Source: Thermohahella caldifontis (GTDB lineage: Bacteria > Pseudomonadota > Gammaproteobacteria > Pseudomonadales > Oleiphilaceae). Taken from it: a DNA stretch of 64,000 nt. Shown piece by piece: positions 1 through 8,067 of the stretch (its first letter is position 1; every line of letters begins with the position of its first letter). The stretch spans positions 124,001 through 188,000 of the forward strand of contig NZ_CP154858.1 of the NCBI RefSeq assembly GCF_041153465.1, given 5' to 3'. Position numbers and translations under genes: made by a program. The notes below the pieces were generated by a model, which was not told where the DNA came from, did no database searches, and saw nothing but the letters and a program-made list of their open reading frames with translations.

Positions 1-137
1 CCGGTGCGCCACCGGACGAGGCGGCCATGAATGCCGGATTCAGTGATCTGGCGCACCTGTGCCGGGCATTCTCGGAATCCTTTGGGCTGACATATCTTGA
101 TGCACGTCGCATTCTGGCCAGGTCCAATCTGCTGTAG
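1..137 (+). CDS. AraC-family regulator, C-terminal fragment
   Basis: Only the last 44 codons lie in the window, read in the frame beginning at base 3 and ending in TAG at 135-137. The translated end contains AGFSDLAHLCRAFSESFG, which fits the second helix-turn-helix of AraC/XylS regulators (consensus: Gly-Phe then an aromatic/His...FxRxFkxxFG). The effector domain is off the left edge, so the ligand is unknown. It lies 117 bp upstream of the hydrolase gene on the same strand and could regulate the following lipid/alcohol cluster; that is inference from position only. Confidence 0.75.
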   Translation, partial: GAPPDEAAMNAGFSDLAHLCRAFSESFGLTYLDARRILARSNLL

Positions 138-254
138 CTCTTTCGTTCAATACGCGCCGGTGCGCGCGTGCTAGCCTGTAGATCACCTGAGTAGGGCCCC
201 TCCGGACGCCGGGCGGGGGTGATTGCAGTATATGTTGCATGAGGGGACAGGATC

Positions 255-1154
255 ATGAATGTGAAGGAAGGGTTTGTCGAAGCCGAAGGCCATCGTCTGG
301 CCTTCCTGGCCGTCAACGCACATCTGGATGACGGCACGGGGCCAGCCATCGTGTTCATTCATGGCGTACTGGCATCGGTCAACTTCTGGCGGGATTGCGT
401 CCCGCCCGACTTCCGGGAAAACCGGGCCTGGTATGCGCTGAGCCTGCCGGCGCATCATCCCTCCGGGGTCCCCGGGGACTTTGCGCCCGGACAGGTGGAT
501 GCGCAGTGGTTTTTTCGGGTGATGAACGGCGCATTGCAGGGCTTGCTGGGCCAGCGGAAGGCCATCATCGTGGGGCACTCCACGGGGGGGTTCTGCGGAC
601 TGAATCTGGCGGCACACCAGGCGCCGAACGTGGCGGGAGTGGTCAGTATCGGTGGCTTTTACCGTGGCCGATGGGGAGGGGTGGAAGGCTTGCTGCTGAG
701 GATGGCCGGCTGGGGCCCCTGGGCCAGGGTTCTGTTTGTGTCCAGTATTGGCGTGGCCAGGAAGAGCCGTTGGGTTCGGCGTGTCTTTGCCAGTCTGCTG
801 GCAGCGGACCGGAAGGCCTGGCTCGCCAGCCCGCTGAGCGAACGGATGCTGAACAATCTGGAGGCGGATTCGACCCGGCAGGATGCTCAGGCGCTGTACA
901 CGTTGTTCCGGGGGATCGGGGGCATCGACATCGCGGACACCCTGCGCCGGATCCGTGTGCCCTGCCATATCCTGGCCGGCACCGATGATCCGGTCATCAC
1001 CGCGGCCCAGTCTCTGGTACTGGCTGCGGAAATACCGACGGCCAGGCTGACGGTGTTCAGAAACGTGGGGCACATGCCCTTCATGGAGTGTACGGCAACC
1101 TTTTTTGATGTTCTGGAAGGCGTATTGGCGGAACTGGAGAGGACAGACCCATGA
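255..1154 (+). CDS. alpha/beta hydrolase
   Basis: A 299-residue alpha/beta-hydrolase fold protein. Visible landmarks are the oxyanion-region IHGVLAS near residue 35, the nucleophile elbow GHSTGG with Ser109, a later GTDDPV that would supply the acid, and GHMPF near the C-terminus that would supply the catalytic His. No signal peptide is seen, so it is probably cytoplasmic. The ATG at 255 follows a purine-rich GGGGACAGG. Its last four bases overlap the next gene (ATGA), indicating translational coupling. The substrate is unknown; the neighbouring SCP2-like and Fe-ADH genes make an ester or lipid substrate plausible. Members of this fold include esterases, lipases and haloalkane dehalogenases. 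Confidence 0.85.
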   Translation: MNVKEGFVEAEGHRLAFLAVNAHLDDGTGPAIVFIHGVLASVNFWRDCVPPDFRENRAWYALSLPAHHPSGVPGDFAPGQVDAQWFFRVMNGALQGLLGQRKAIIVGHSTGGFCGLNLAAHQAPNVAGVVSIGGFYRGRWGGVEGLLLRMAGWGPWARVLFVSSIGVARKSRWVRRVFASLLAADRKAWLASPLSERMLNNLEADSTRQDAQALYTLFRGIGGIDIADTLRRIRVPCHILAGTDDPVITAAQSLVLAAEIPTARLTVFRNVGHMPFMECTATFFDVLEGVLAELERTDP

Positions 1155-1612
1155 TTTATCCGGAGTACAAGGCGGATCTTCAGCATATTCACGAGTCGGA
1201 AGTCTATGGCCTTGCGGTGTTCGAGGCGGCGGCCCGGGTGTCCCGGAACCCGGAGCGCCGGGAAAAGTGGCAGGTGCTCCGGGCGCTGGAAGAACAGACC
1301 CTGCGCCGCTATCTGGAATACATGGCGCGGACCGGACAACCGGTTCGGGAACCCCGGATCTGGGCTCTGAAAGGCCGGGTCGAAGGCGTTGCCCTGGGTC
1401 TGATGCCCTGGCGCCTGGCCATGAGGATGGTGAGGAATGCCACCCAACCGTTCCAGAAAAGATTCCTCAGGCTGAAATCGCACGCAAGTGGCCCTGACAG
1501 GGAATTTTTCGATTACGTCTATGTCCATGAAAAGGCGCTGGAAGCCTTTGCCTCCGCGGAACTGGCGGGCCGTGAGGACAGTCTGAAGGCTGTCAGGGCG
1601 CTGCTTGAATAA
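1151..1612 (+). CDS. small helical protein, possibly ferritin-like
   Basis: A 153-residue, almost entirely helical protein that I do not recognise with certainty. It has Glu-rich helices (HESEVYGLAVFE near the start, ALEEQTLRRYLEYM in the middle, VHEKALEAFASAEL near the end) spaced like a four-helix bundle, which suggests a ferritin-like fold. The standard ExxH metal pairs are not clear, so metal binding is unproven. There is no signal peptide or membrane segment. The start overlaps the stop of the hydrolase by four bases (ATGA), so the two are almost certainly co-translated and may share a pathway. Confidence 0.7.
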   Translation: MIYPEYKADLQHIHESEVYGLAVFEAAARVSRNPERREKWQVLRALEEQTLRRYLEYMARTGQPVREPRIWALKGRVEGVALGLMPWRLAMRMVRNATQPFQKRFLRLKSHASGPDREFFDYVYVHEKALEAFASAELAGREDSLKAVRALLE

Positions 1613-1677
1613 GGTGATGCGCTTGATCTGCGTCACGGCCATCCCCACCTTGCAGGAGGATACTGGAAGTGTGTCGC

Positions 1678-1706
1678 TTGACTCGCTAGAGTAATTGCTC
1701 TAAGTT
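1678..1706 (+). promoter_or_regulatory. possible sigma70 promoter for the SCP2-like gene
   Basis: TTGACT (1678-1683), a 17-base spacer, then TAAGTT (1701-1706). The -35 is close to consensus and the -10 is weak (3 of 6). The site lies in the 133-bp gap before the SCP2-like gene. An AGAG/CTCT inverted repeat sits in the spacer and could be an operator. Confidence 0.3.
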
Positions 1707-1745
1707 TTGCGGTCGGAGCCGTTGCTCTGTTTCAGGAGATTGAAC

Positions 1746-2318
1746 ATGATCAAAAAACAACAACTCGCGCTTCAGTATTCGGCCAAGCGGGCCTACGTGG
1801 CGACGATGATGGAGGTCGTGGGCAGGGCGCTGGCTGCCCTGACTGCCGAGGACGAGCAAACGCGTGAAACACTGGCCGTGCTGCCGGAAGGCTTCCGCTT
1901 CGCCATGAAGGTGATGCCGGATGGGCCGGGACTGATGTTGCGCAAGAATGCAAAGGGCGTCTTTGTCTATGAGGGCGCGCCCCGGCCCGGTCAGCGTGCC
2001 GATCTGACCATTCTGATCAAGCATATCGAGCATGCCTTCCGCATGCTGACCTTTCAGGAAAGCACGGCCCAGGCCTTTGCCAACGACAGAATGCTGGTGG
2101 ATGGTGAAATCGGTTATGCCGTGCGCATGGTGCGTGCGCTGAACCGGCTTGAAACCATCATTCTGCCCAGGCTCATCGCCGAGCGGGCGGTGAAGGAAGT
2201 GGAAGATCTGCCGCTGCCTGAAAAGCTGCAGTCTGCAGCACGAGTCTACAGCGGTGTGGTGAAGGATTGGATTCAGACAGGCATCAAAGAACTGAGCAGA
2301 CAGGTGAGGGTGGCATGA
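1746..2318 (+). CDS. SCP2-like lipid-binding protein
   Basis: A 190-residue protein starting at ATG 1746, preceded by AGGAG at 1734-1738 with 7-base spacing; a TTG at 1707 is in frame but has no such site. The middle region (GLMLRKNAKGVFVYEG then RADLTILIKHIEHAFRMLTF, followed by MLVDGEIGYAVRMVRALNR) has the pattern of a sterol-carrier-protein-2 type fold, which binds hydrophobic ligands. No signal peptide or membrane segment is seen. The stop overlaps the start of the iron alcohol dehydrogenase (ATGA), so the pair is coupled; a role presenting a lipid or long-chain substrate to the dehydrogenase is inference. Confidence 0.65.
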   Translation: MIKKQQLALQYSAKRAYVATMMEVVGRALAALTAEDEQTRETLAVLPEGFRFAMKVMPDGPGLMLRKNAKGVFVYEGAPRPGQRADLTILIKHIEHAFRMLTFQESTAQAFANDRMLVDGEIGYAVRMVRALNRLETIILPRLIAERAVKEVEDLPLPEKLQSAARVYSGVVKDWIQTGIKELSRQVRVA

Positions 2319-3505
2319 GCAAGGGATTCTACGAGTTTTTCTGTCCGGTCAAGGTCGTGGCCGGTGAAGCGGCACTGGAACACATTCCCTATGAACTGAC
2401 CAATCTGGGGGCCTCAAGGCCGCTGCTGGTGACGGACAAGGGCGTACGTGGCGCCGGGCTGGTCGATCATGTGGTGGCTGCCTGTGAAGCCGGCGGTATC
2501 AAGGTGGACATCGTGTTTGAGGACGTTCCGCCCGATTCGGCCGTGGAAGTGGTACGGGAGATCGCGCAGCTCTATAACCGCGAGGGTTGTGATGCCCTGA
2601 TTGGGGTGGGCGGGGGTTCCGTGATCGACACTTGCAAGGGCGTGAACATTCTGGTCTCCGAAGGTGGGCTGGATCTGTCCCGTTACGCGGGGGCCGGTGT
2701 GCTGAAGCGGCCCCTCAAGCCGTTTGTGGTGGTGCCGACAACGGCCGGCACGGGATCCGAGGTCACATCGGTGGCCGTGATTGCAGACCGGGTCAAGGGC
2801 GTCAAGCTGCCGTTCAGTTCGGGCTATCTGCTGCCCAATGCGGCGATACTGGATCCCCGCATGACCCTGACGCTGCCGCCTCACATCACCGCGGCAACCG
2901 CCATGGATGCCATGACCCATGCGGTGGAGGCATACACCTGTCTGGCGCGCAATCCGCTGTCCAGCGCCTACGCTTCGGCTGCGGTGAAGAAAATCAGCGA
3001 GAACCTGCCCAGGGTGCTGGAAAACGGGGCCGACGTTCAGGCGCGGCTGGAGCTGGCCCAGGCGTCCACCATGGCCGGTATCGCGTTCTCCAACTCCATG
3101 GTGGGGCTGGTTCATGCACTGGGACATGCCCTGGGTGCCGTGTGTCACATCCCGCACGGGGTATGCATGAACCTGTTCCTGCCCTATGTGCTGGAGTTCA
3201 ACCTGGCCAAGGGGACGATCCGCGAGCCGCTGGGCGAGCTGCTGTTGCCGCTGGCCGGCGCCGAAGTCTATGCCCGGACACCTGCCGACCAGCGGGCGGA
3301 CAAGGCTCTGGAAGTGATCCGCGAAATGCGCGATACGCTCTGGAAGGCGTGCAAGCTGCCACGTACCCTGCGTGAAACCGGCAAGGTGGAGCGTGAGCAG
3401 CTGAACCGGATTGCCGAGGTGGCGCTGGATGACGGTTCCATCATGTTCAACCCGGCGGAAGCCTCGCTGAATGAAGTGAAGGCGCTTCTGGACAAAGCCT
3501 GGTAA
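2315..3505 (+). CDS. iron-containing alcohol dehydrogenase
   Basis: A 396-residue group III (FucO/EutG-like) dehydrogenase. The nucleotide site is GVGGGSVIDTCKG near residue 95, followed by PTTAGTGSEVT. Metal ligands can be read as Asp198, His202, His267 and His281 in DAMTHAVEAY and HALGHALGAVCHIPHG; their spacing matches FucO. It interconverts an alcohol and aldehyde with NAD(P)H; chain length cannot be told from sequence. The ATG at 2315 overlaps the stop of the SCP2-like gene. It closes the cluster that begins at 255, and the next gene is on the opposite strand only 8 bp away. Confidence 0.9.
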   Translation: MSKGFYEFFCPVKVVAGEAALEHIPYELTNLGASRPLLVTDKGVRGAGLVDHVVAACEAGGIKVDIVFEDVPPDSAVEVVREIAQLYNREGCDALIGVGGGSVIDTCKGVNILVSEGGLDLSRYAGAGVLKRPLKPFVVVPTTAGTGSEVTSVAVIADRVKGVKLPFSSGYLLPNAAILDPRMTLTLPPHITAATAMDAMTHAVEAYTCLARNPLSSAYASAAVKKISENLPRVLENGADVQARLELAQASTMAGIAFSNSMVGLVHALGHALGAVCHIPHGVCMNLFLPYVLEFNLAKGTIREPLGELLLPLAGAEVYARTPADQRADKALEVIREMRDTLWKACKLPRTLRETGKVEREQLNRIAEVALDDGSIMFNPAEASLNEVKALLDKAW

Positions 3506-3513
3506 GTGGCCTG

Positions 3514-4206
3514 TCAGGCGTGCGTGGCCTGCTGCCTGCGCCGCGCCCGCCTGACTTCCGCCATCAGCGCCCCCCAGGTGTCCAGTCCTTCCCGGCGCGC
3601 CCGCGCCAGACACATCTGCAGAAGCTGAGCCGTGGCCATGGCATCCTCCAGGGCATTGTGACGCTGTTCCACCGGCACGTTCAGTGCCTGAATCCAGTCA
3701 TCCAGCCCCATGCGTCGTGACTGGGCATGTTCGGGGAACAGGGCCGGGAGCCACTCTGCAAGATCCCAGGCGCTCAGCCTGCAGCGCTGTCCAAGATGTG
3801 CGTGGATGGCCTTTTCCAGCATTTTCTGGTCAAAGGCCGCGTGAAACGCAACCAGTGGTGCCCGCCGAAGAAAGGTCAGGAAGTCTTCCATCACCTGTTC
3901 CGGTGGTTCGCCATCAGAAATATCCGTGGGTGTGATCCCGTGGATCAGCACATTTTCCTTGTGAAGGCGGGCGTCCACCTTCAGCGTCCGGTTGAAGGAT
4001 TCCGAGAGCTTCAGACGGCCTTTCTCCACCGCTACGGCACCGATGGACAGGATCTGATCCCGGCGCAGGTTCAGGCCGGTGGTTTCCACGTCCACAACCA
4101 CCAGTCTCAGGGCATCCAGGGACTCACCCTCATCCGGCACATGGTTGTAACCTGCACCGGCACCACACAGTGCCAGAAGCCGGTTGAACCATGCTGGTGT
4201 ACTCAT
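3514..4206 (-). CDS. DEDDh 3'-5' exonuclease (DnaQ-like)
   Basis: A 230-residue exonuclease. VVVDVETTGL carries the first Asp and Glu, VAFHAAFDQKML the middle Asp, and HNALEDAMATAQLL the His and last Asp of the DEDDh family that includes DNA polymerase III epsilon. The start at 4206 overlaps the stop of the upstream cNMP/CBS/DUF294 gene as ATGA, so the two are one translationally coupled operon. This pairing is common next to acetate uptake genes in pseudomonads, though none is seen here. The nucleic acid substrate is unknown; no polymerase or helicase domain is attached. Confidence 0.85.
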   Translation of the reverse strand: MSTPAWFNRLLALCGAGAGYNHVPDEGESLDALRLVVVDVETTGLNLRRDQILSIGAVAVEKGRLKLSESFNRTLKVDARLHKENVLIHGITPTDISDGEPPEQVMEDFLTFLRRAPLVAFHAAFDQKMLEKAIHAHLGQRCRLSAWDLAEWLPALFPEHAQSRRMGLDDWIQALNVPVEQRHNALEDAMATAQLLQMCLARARREGLDTWGALMAEVRRARRRQQATHA

Positions 4207-6116
4207 AGCTGATACCTCCTCTCCAGTTTGGCCTGCAGCCGCTGCGCCTGACGACAGGCTTCCTTGAGAATCCTCTGGTCCAGGGGATTGAGCAGATCCG
4301 GCTGGATGAAGTTGTTGACCGGCTCGCCACGCTCCTGGCACTGGAGCTGATGCCTCAGGCGGAGCATCTGGATGATGGACCAGGCCTCTTCGAAGGCATC
4401 CGCGTCGGGCTGATCCAGTTTGCCGGCCTGCGCCAGCTTGCGAAAGCGATGCAGGGTGCTGACGGCGTCTATGTTGTGGCTCAGTGCGAGGACACGTGCG
4501 CCATCGGTGAAGGGCGTCAGGCACTGAACCTTGAGGTCGATGCCCGGCGGGGCATCCTTGCGCTTTTGCAGTGCGAAGGTGCGGAAAACGGTCAGAGGCG
4601 GTCGGGTGTTCAGGCTGTTGGCTGCAAGCAGTTTCTGAAAGATGCTGTGCTGGGCAATGTGCTTGCGCACCGATGCGAACATCCGGTTGGCCGCGTCCTC
4701 TTCACCCCAGATGGGGCGAAAGTCCAGAAAGATGCTGGAGTTGAGCAGGTTCTGTGGCGTGGCATGGTCCACAAAACGGCGGAACCAGTCCTCCCACTGA
4801 CGCCGGCTTCGGCAGAGATCGGGATTGCTGGCCATGATGTTGCCCTTGCACAGGGTAAAACCGCAACGGGCGAGGGCCTCATTGATGTGTCGTGCCAGCG
4901 GCATCAGGGCCTCCCGTTTCGCTCTGGCTTCCTCCTCTGTCTCCGCCTCGAACAGGATGCCGTTGTCCTGATCCGTGAACAGTGTCTGTTCGCGACGAGC
5001 CTCGCTGCCAAAGGACAGCCAGGTGAAGCTGAATCCCGGATCGCCGTGCTGGCGGATCATCAGCCGGATAGTCTGGCGAACCGTGTAGTCGTTCAGCAGC
5101 GTGATGATATGAAGGATCTGTTCGGCACTGGCCCCATGCGCAATCATGGTGGTACAGAGCCGGCTGACATCCTGACGCAGGGTGATCAGGGTGTTCATGT
5201 CCGGGGCGTTGGCAATGGTTCGGGCCAGATGAACCAGATCCACCCGCTGCAGGGAGAACAGATCCCGTTCGGAGACAATACCGGCCAGCCGGCCGTCATC
5301 ATCGACCACCACGATGTGGGCAAAGTGATGCTTGGCCATGCGCAGTGCAGCCTCGAAGGCCGTGTGCTCGGGTCGCAAGGTGACGGGATCGGGGGTCATG
5401 GTCTCGGCAATGGGCAAGGACAGTCGCCGGGGGTCGTCGGCCACCAGGCGCCTGAGATCATGCAGGGTGAAGATGCCCACCGGGTGCTGATCCGCATCCG
5501 TCACGATCATGGATCCCACGCCGGCATCATGCATGTGCCGGACCGCCTCACGGGTCTCCGTATCCGGCAGGCAGTGGACGGGGGTACGGCCAATGAGGGT
5601 GGCCAGTTCCACATCCATGGAGATCTGCCCGCCCATGCTGGACTGGGCCTGCGACTGAATCTGCTGGTTGACCTGATCCAGCAGGCTGCTGACACCGCGC
5701 AGGCAAAAATCCCTGAAGGACGCACTCTGGGCAAACACTTTGGCAAAATGCGGGTAATCCACGACCAGGCAGAAGCAGTCACTGGCAGCCCGGTGGAGCG
5801 TGCGGGTGGGGCGTTCGCCGATCAGTGCCGCCACCGGAAAACATTCTCCGGGGCCGATTTCGAAACAGGTTCTGGGGCCGTCCCCGGCATCCCGCTCGCC
5901 ACGAACGAGACCCTGCTTGACGATGTACAGTTGGCGTGCCACCCCGTTTTCGGGACCGATGATGGCCTCGCCTTCGCAGAAGAAATCCAGCGTCGCTTTC
6001 TCGACCAAAAGGGCGAGAGACGCATCGTCCATTTGCTTGAAGGGGGCGTACTGACGCAGAAACGTCATCAGCGAACGCACATTTTCAGTAGTGGTTGCGG
6101 GCATTGTTATTGTCAT
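4203..6116 (-). CDS. cNMP-binding/CBS/DUF294 nucleotidyltransferase-like protein
   Basis: A 637-residue cytoplasmic regulator. Domains in order: a cyclic-nucleotide-binding fold (about 20-140, GECFPVAALIGERPTRT), two CBS domains (about 170-290), a DUF294 nucleotidyltransferase-like domain (about 310-450) with FGSEARREQTLFTDQDNG, which has the GS...DxD pattern of that superfamily, and a DUF294 C-terminal substrate-binding domain. The whole resembles GlnD-like signal-transduction proteins. ATG 6116 abuts GGGAG without spacing, so ATG 6104, four codons in, may be the real start. It is coupled to the exonuclease downstream. The ligand and target are unknown. Confidence 0.85.
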   Translation of the reverse strand: MTITMPATTTENVRSLMTFLRQYAPFKQMDDASLALLVEKATLDFFCEGEAIIGPENGVARQLYIVKQGLVRGERDAGDGPRTCFEIGPGECFPVAALIGERPTRTLHRAASDCFCLVVDYPHFAKVFAQSASFRDFCLRGVSSLLDQVNQQIQSQAQSSMGGQISMDVELATLIGRTPVHCLPDTETREAVRHMHDAGVGSMIVTDADQHPVGIFTLHDLRRLVADDPRRLSLPIAETMTPDPVTLRPEHTAFEAALRMAKHHFAHIVVVDDDGRLAGIVSERDLFSLQRVDLVHLARTIANAPDMNTLITLRQDVSRLCTTMIAHGASAEQILHIITLLNDYTVRQTIRLMIRQHGDPGFSFTWLSFGSEARREQTLFTDQDNGILFEAETEEEARAKREALMPLARHINEALARCGFTLCKGNIMASNPDLCRSRRQWEDWFRRFVDHATPQNLLNSSIFLDFRPIWGEEDAANRMFASVRKHIAQHSIFQKLLAANSLNTRPPLTVFRTFALQKRKDAPPGIDLKVQCLTPFTDGARVLALSHNIDAVSTLHRFRKLAQAGKLDQPDADAFEEAWSIIQMLRLRHQLQCQERGEPVNNFIQPDLLNPLDQRILKEACRQAQRLQAKLERRYQL

Positions 6117-6237
6117 CTCCCATGGTGAATCAGGCGTGCGCCTGTTCCGGGTTCAGCATGCACAAATGCCACGCCCTGGCCAATAGGGCTTTGGTCTAAG
6201 CAATTCCGGGGCTTGCGCGGATAAGACCAAGGTCGCA

Positions 6238-6265
6238 CTGACATTTGTCGTCAGTCTGCTAGAGT
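6238..6265 (+). promoter_or_regulatory. sigma70 promoter of the structured RNA
   Basis: CTGACA (6238-6243, 5 of 6 to consensus), 16-base spacer, TAGAGT (6260-6265) preceded by TGC, giving an extended -10 (TGnTAnnnT). A start near 6272 is predicted. No coding sequence follows on this strand before the terminator at 6527-6553, so the transcript should be non-coding. Confidence 0.6.
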
Positions 6266-6271
6266 AAATCC

Positions 6272-6553
6272 CGTTCCGGCCGGATCGTTCGACAGCCAGC
6301 CGGAACCCCTGTTCCGAAGTGGCTTGCAACATGCGACGTCCTCTTCTCTCTGCCTTGGAATCATGTTGCAGGCTTTTTGGAACGGGGCCAGGCAGCGACC
6401 GGAGCTCTGCGGCGACAACCCGCAGCCTCCAGGTGCCGGAAACGGCACGGACCGGCAGGATGCCGGTCAGCCTTTGATGGTGTGTTGAACGCTGAGTGAT
6501 GAGGACTTTCACCGAGTCCCTTGATGCCCGGGTCTTTTGATCCGGGTTTTTTT
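6272..6553 (+). ncRNA. candidate structured small RNA, about 280 nt, family unknown
   Basis: The gap holds a chain of hairpins rather than a gene. Arms read by eye: 6273-6280/6299-6306 (8 bp); 6311-6315/6379-6383 enclosing 6322-6333/6362-6373 (12 bp with one G-U); 6401-6404/6427-6430 enclosing 6407-6412/6420-6425; 6433-6438/6443-6448 closed by a GAAA tetraloop; 6450-6457/6461-6468 (8 bp) with GGA in the loop; 6503-6507/6515-6519; then the terminator. A good promoter sits at 6238-6265. I do not recognise it as tmRNA, RNase P RNA, 6S or 4.5S. Several GGA motifs, one as CAGGATG at a hairpin tip, allow a CsrA/RsmA-binding RNA, but there is no other proof. Confidence 0.55.
6527..6553 (+). terminator. 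intrinsic terminator
   Basis: CCCGG (6527-6531) pairs with CCGGG (6542-6546), followed directly by seven Ts (6547-6553). The T run is on the + strand, so it ends a rightward transcript, the candidate RNA, just before the convergent PilZ gene. Confidence 0.75.
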
Positions 6554-6556
6554 GAC

Positions 6557-6838
6557 TCATGAATCCACGAACTTCAGGGCAATGCCTTCATCTTCGATAC
6601 GGATGACCTCGCTTTCCACAGGCTCTCCGGCGCCCATGGGCAGCCCGATGACACGGATCCGGATGCGCATGTGCAACGTGGGTGAGATGGACTCGTTCAG
6701 GATGACAAAGGCTCCGCCTTCGGAAATGTCCCGTGTTCGCGATACCAGCACGCCCAGCTCCGGGTGGCTCAGTTCCACCTTGAAGGTTGCCTTGATCCGC
6801 GGAGAGCGCCGGGATTCCTGATCTTTCGATAACGTCAT
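6557..6838 (-). CDS. PilZ domain protein
   Basis: A 93-residue single-domain PilZ protein. The c-di-GMP signature is visible: RRSPRIKA gives the RxxxR motif and DISEGGAF the (D/N)xSxxG motif about 25 residues later. Such proteins bind cyclic di-GMP and change partner activity, often in motility, alginate or pilus function. There is no other domain. The gene is monocistronic, converging on the structured RNA. Two GGDEF/EAL proteins lie within 10 kb, so the second messenger is in active use here. Confidence 0.85.
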   Translation of the reverse strand: MTLSKDQESRRSPRIKATFKVELSHPELGVLVSRTRDISEGGAFVILNESISPTLHMRIRIRVIGLPMGAGEPVESEVIRIEDEGIALKFVDS

Positions 6839-7020
6839 GATTACATCTGTCCGATATCACTCTGTTGAGGCTAGCACTTCACGGGCGCGATTGCGTAGTG
6901 ATTCGTAGGAAAATCGTTACCACATGGTGAACCGGGTCATGTATTGAAACCGGATTCATATTACAATCTGCGACCGATGCCTGCCGAGGCAGGCCGGATG
7001 AACGGAGTGACGAGGTGATC

Positions 7021-7992
7021 ATGACGGTGCGTCGGACATGGATATGGGGCGGCTTGTTCTGTGCCGGGTTTGCTTGGGCAGCCGAGGGCAAGGGACCTGA
7101 AAGCGTGAAGCTGGTTTTTGCACCGCAAGCCGGTACGGCCTGCACGATCCGGCAGACAGACGAGCGCATGAGTTACGTGGGTGGCAATGAGGCGCCCGTT
7201 TCCTCGGAACGCATGGAGCGTGATCTCACCTGCCATCTCGATCAGGACGGCGACGGATGGCGCATGCAGCTCAAAGCGGGTGAATACAGTCTCATCCGTA
7301 ATGGTGAGGAAGATGACAATCCGCTGATGGAAGCCATGAAGGCTGCGCCTCTGGTGTTCCGCATTGATGCCTCGGGCCATGTGCGGGCGGTCGAGGGCTA
7401 TGAAGTCATTGCCGATCAGCTCGCCAGGAGCGGTGTCAGCCTTGAGGGCATCTTCTCCCGCGAAGCCTTTCCGCGCCGGCTGATGAGCGAATGGGAAACC
7501 CGGCTGGGTCAGTTCATGGGGCAAACCCTGCCGATGGGGGCCACCGCCGTCCAGAATGTGCCGGGGACCACCGGGTACAGTACCCGTGTGGCCTACGAGT
7601 GGGTCAGCGAATGCGGCCGGGCGGGCTGTGTGCGGGTGACCCAGACTTTCAGTGCGGATCTGGGAAGCGTGGTGGATGCCATGAAGCCGGCATTGCAGGC
7701 GCTTGTGCAGGACGCCAGCCGTGGCCAGATTGACAGCATGTCCGGGCGTGATGCCGTCATGCAGGGGACCGCGGAGCGTCTGATCGATGCCCGGACAGGA
7801 TTATTGATGGAAGAGCGCATCGAACGTGAAACCCGGCTGGTGGTGGAAGCGGAAGGCAAGGCACCCACCCCGGTACGGATGGTCGAGATCCAGTCACGGG
7901 ATTACGATTACACCTATCCTCCCGTTATGCCCGGGGCCACGGCAGGTCATGGCGCCAGCACGGTCCCGGCCGATTCTGCCATGGCAGAATGA
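7021..7992 (+). CDS. exported protein of unknown function
   Basis: A 323-residue protein from ATG 7021, chosen because GAGG at 7012-7015 is well placed; a GTG at 7015 is two codons upstream in the same frame. The N-terminus (VRRTWIWGGLFCAGFAWAAEG) is a short Sec signal peptide with an AWA cleavage site, so the mature protein is extracytoplasmic, probably periplasmic. Four Cys residues (two in the first third, two in ECGRAGC) could form disulfides. The body looks like a beta-rich domain, and the C-terminal 20 residues are Ala/Ser/Thr-rich. I do not recognise the family. It stands alone between a PilZ gene and an Hpt gene. Confidence 0.75.
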   Translation: MTVRRTWIWGGLFCAGFAWAAEGKGPESVKLVFAPQAGTACTIRQTDERMSYVGGNEAPVSSERMERDLTCHLDQDGDGWRMQLKAGEYSLIRNGEEDDNPLMEAMKAAPLVFRIDASGHVRAVEGYEVIADQLARSGVSLEGIFSREAFPRRLMSEWETRLGQFMGQTLPMGATAVQNVPGTTGYSTRVAYEWVSECGRAGCVRVTQTFSADLGSVVDAMKPALQALVQDASRGQIDSMSGRDAVMQGTAERLIDARTGLLMEERIERETRLVVEAEGKAPTPVRMVEIQSRDYDYTYPPVMPGATAGHGASTVPADSAMAE

Positions 7993-8067
7993 TGGCTCAC
8001 TGAAACTGGCATTTTTTCTGGTTTGGTCTATGCTGGGAACAGGACGAAAACCCGGTACGGATCCGTT

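Noticed and set aside
2414..3613. 399-codon open frame on the - strand
   Set aside because: Antisense to the iron alcohol dehydrogenase, without any recognisable motif.
4350..6128. 592-codon open frame on the + strand
   Set aside because: It is the exact antisense of the cNMP/CBS/DUF294 gene, has no domain motif, and is Gln/Gly/His-rich as expected for a reverse-frame reading of GC-rich coding DNA.
6153..6560. 135-codon open frame opposite the candidate RNA
   Set aside because: Arg/Ser-rich sequence with no motif or ribosome site; the stretch is better explained by RNA hairpins, promoter and terminator on the other strand.
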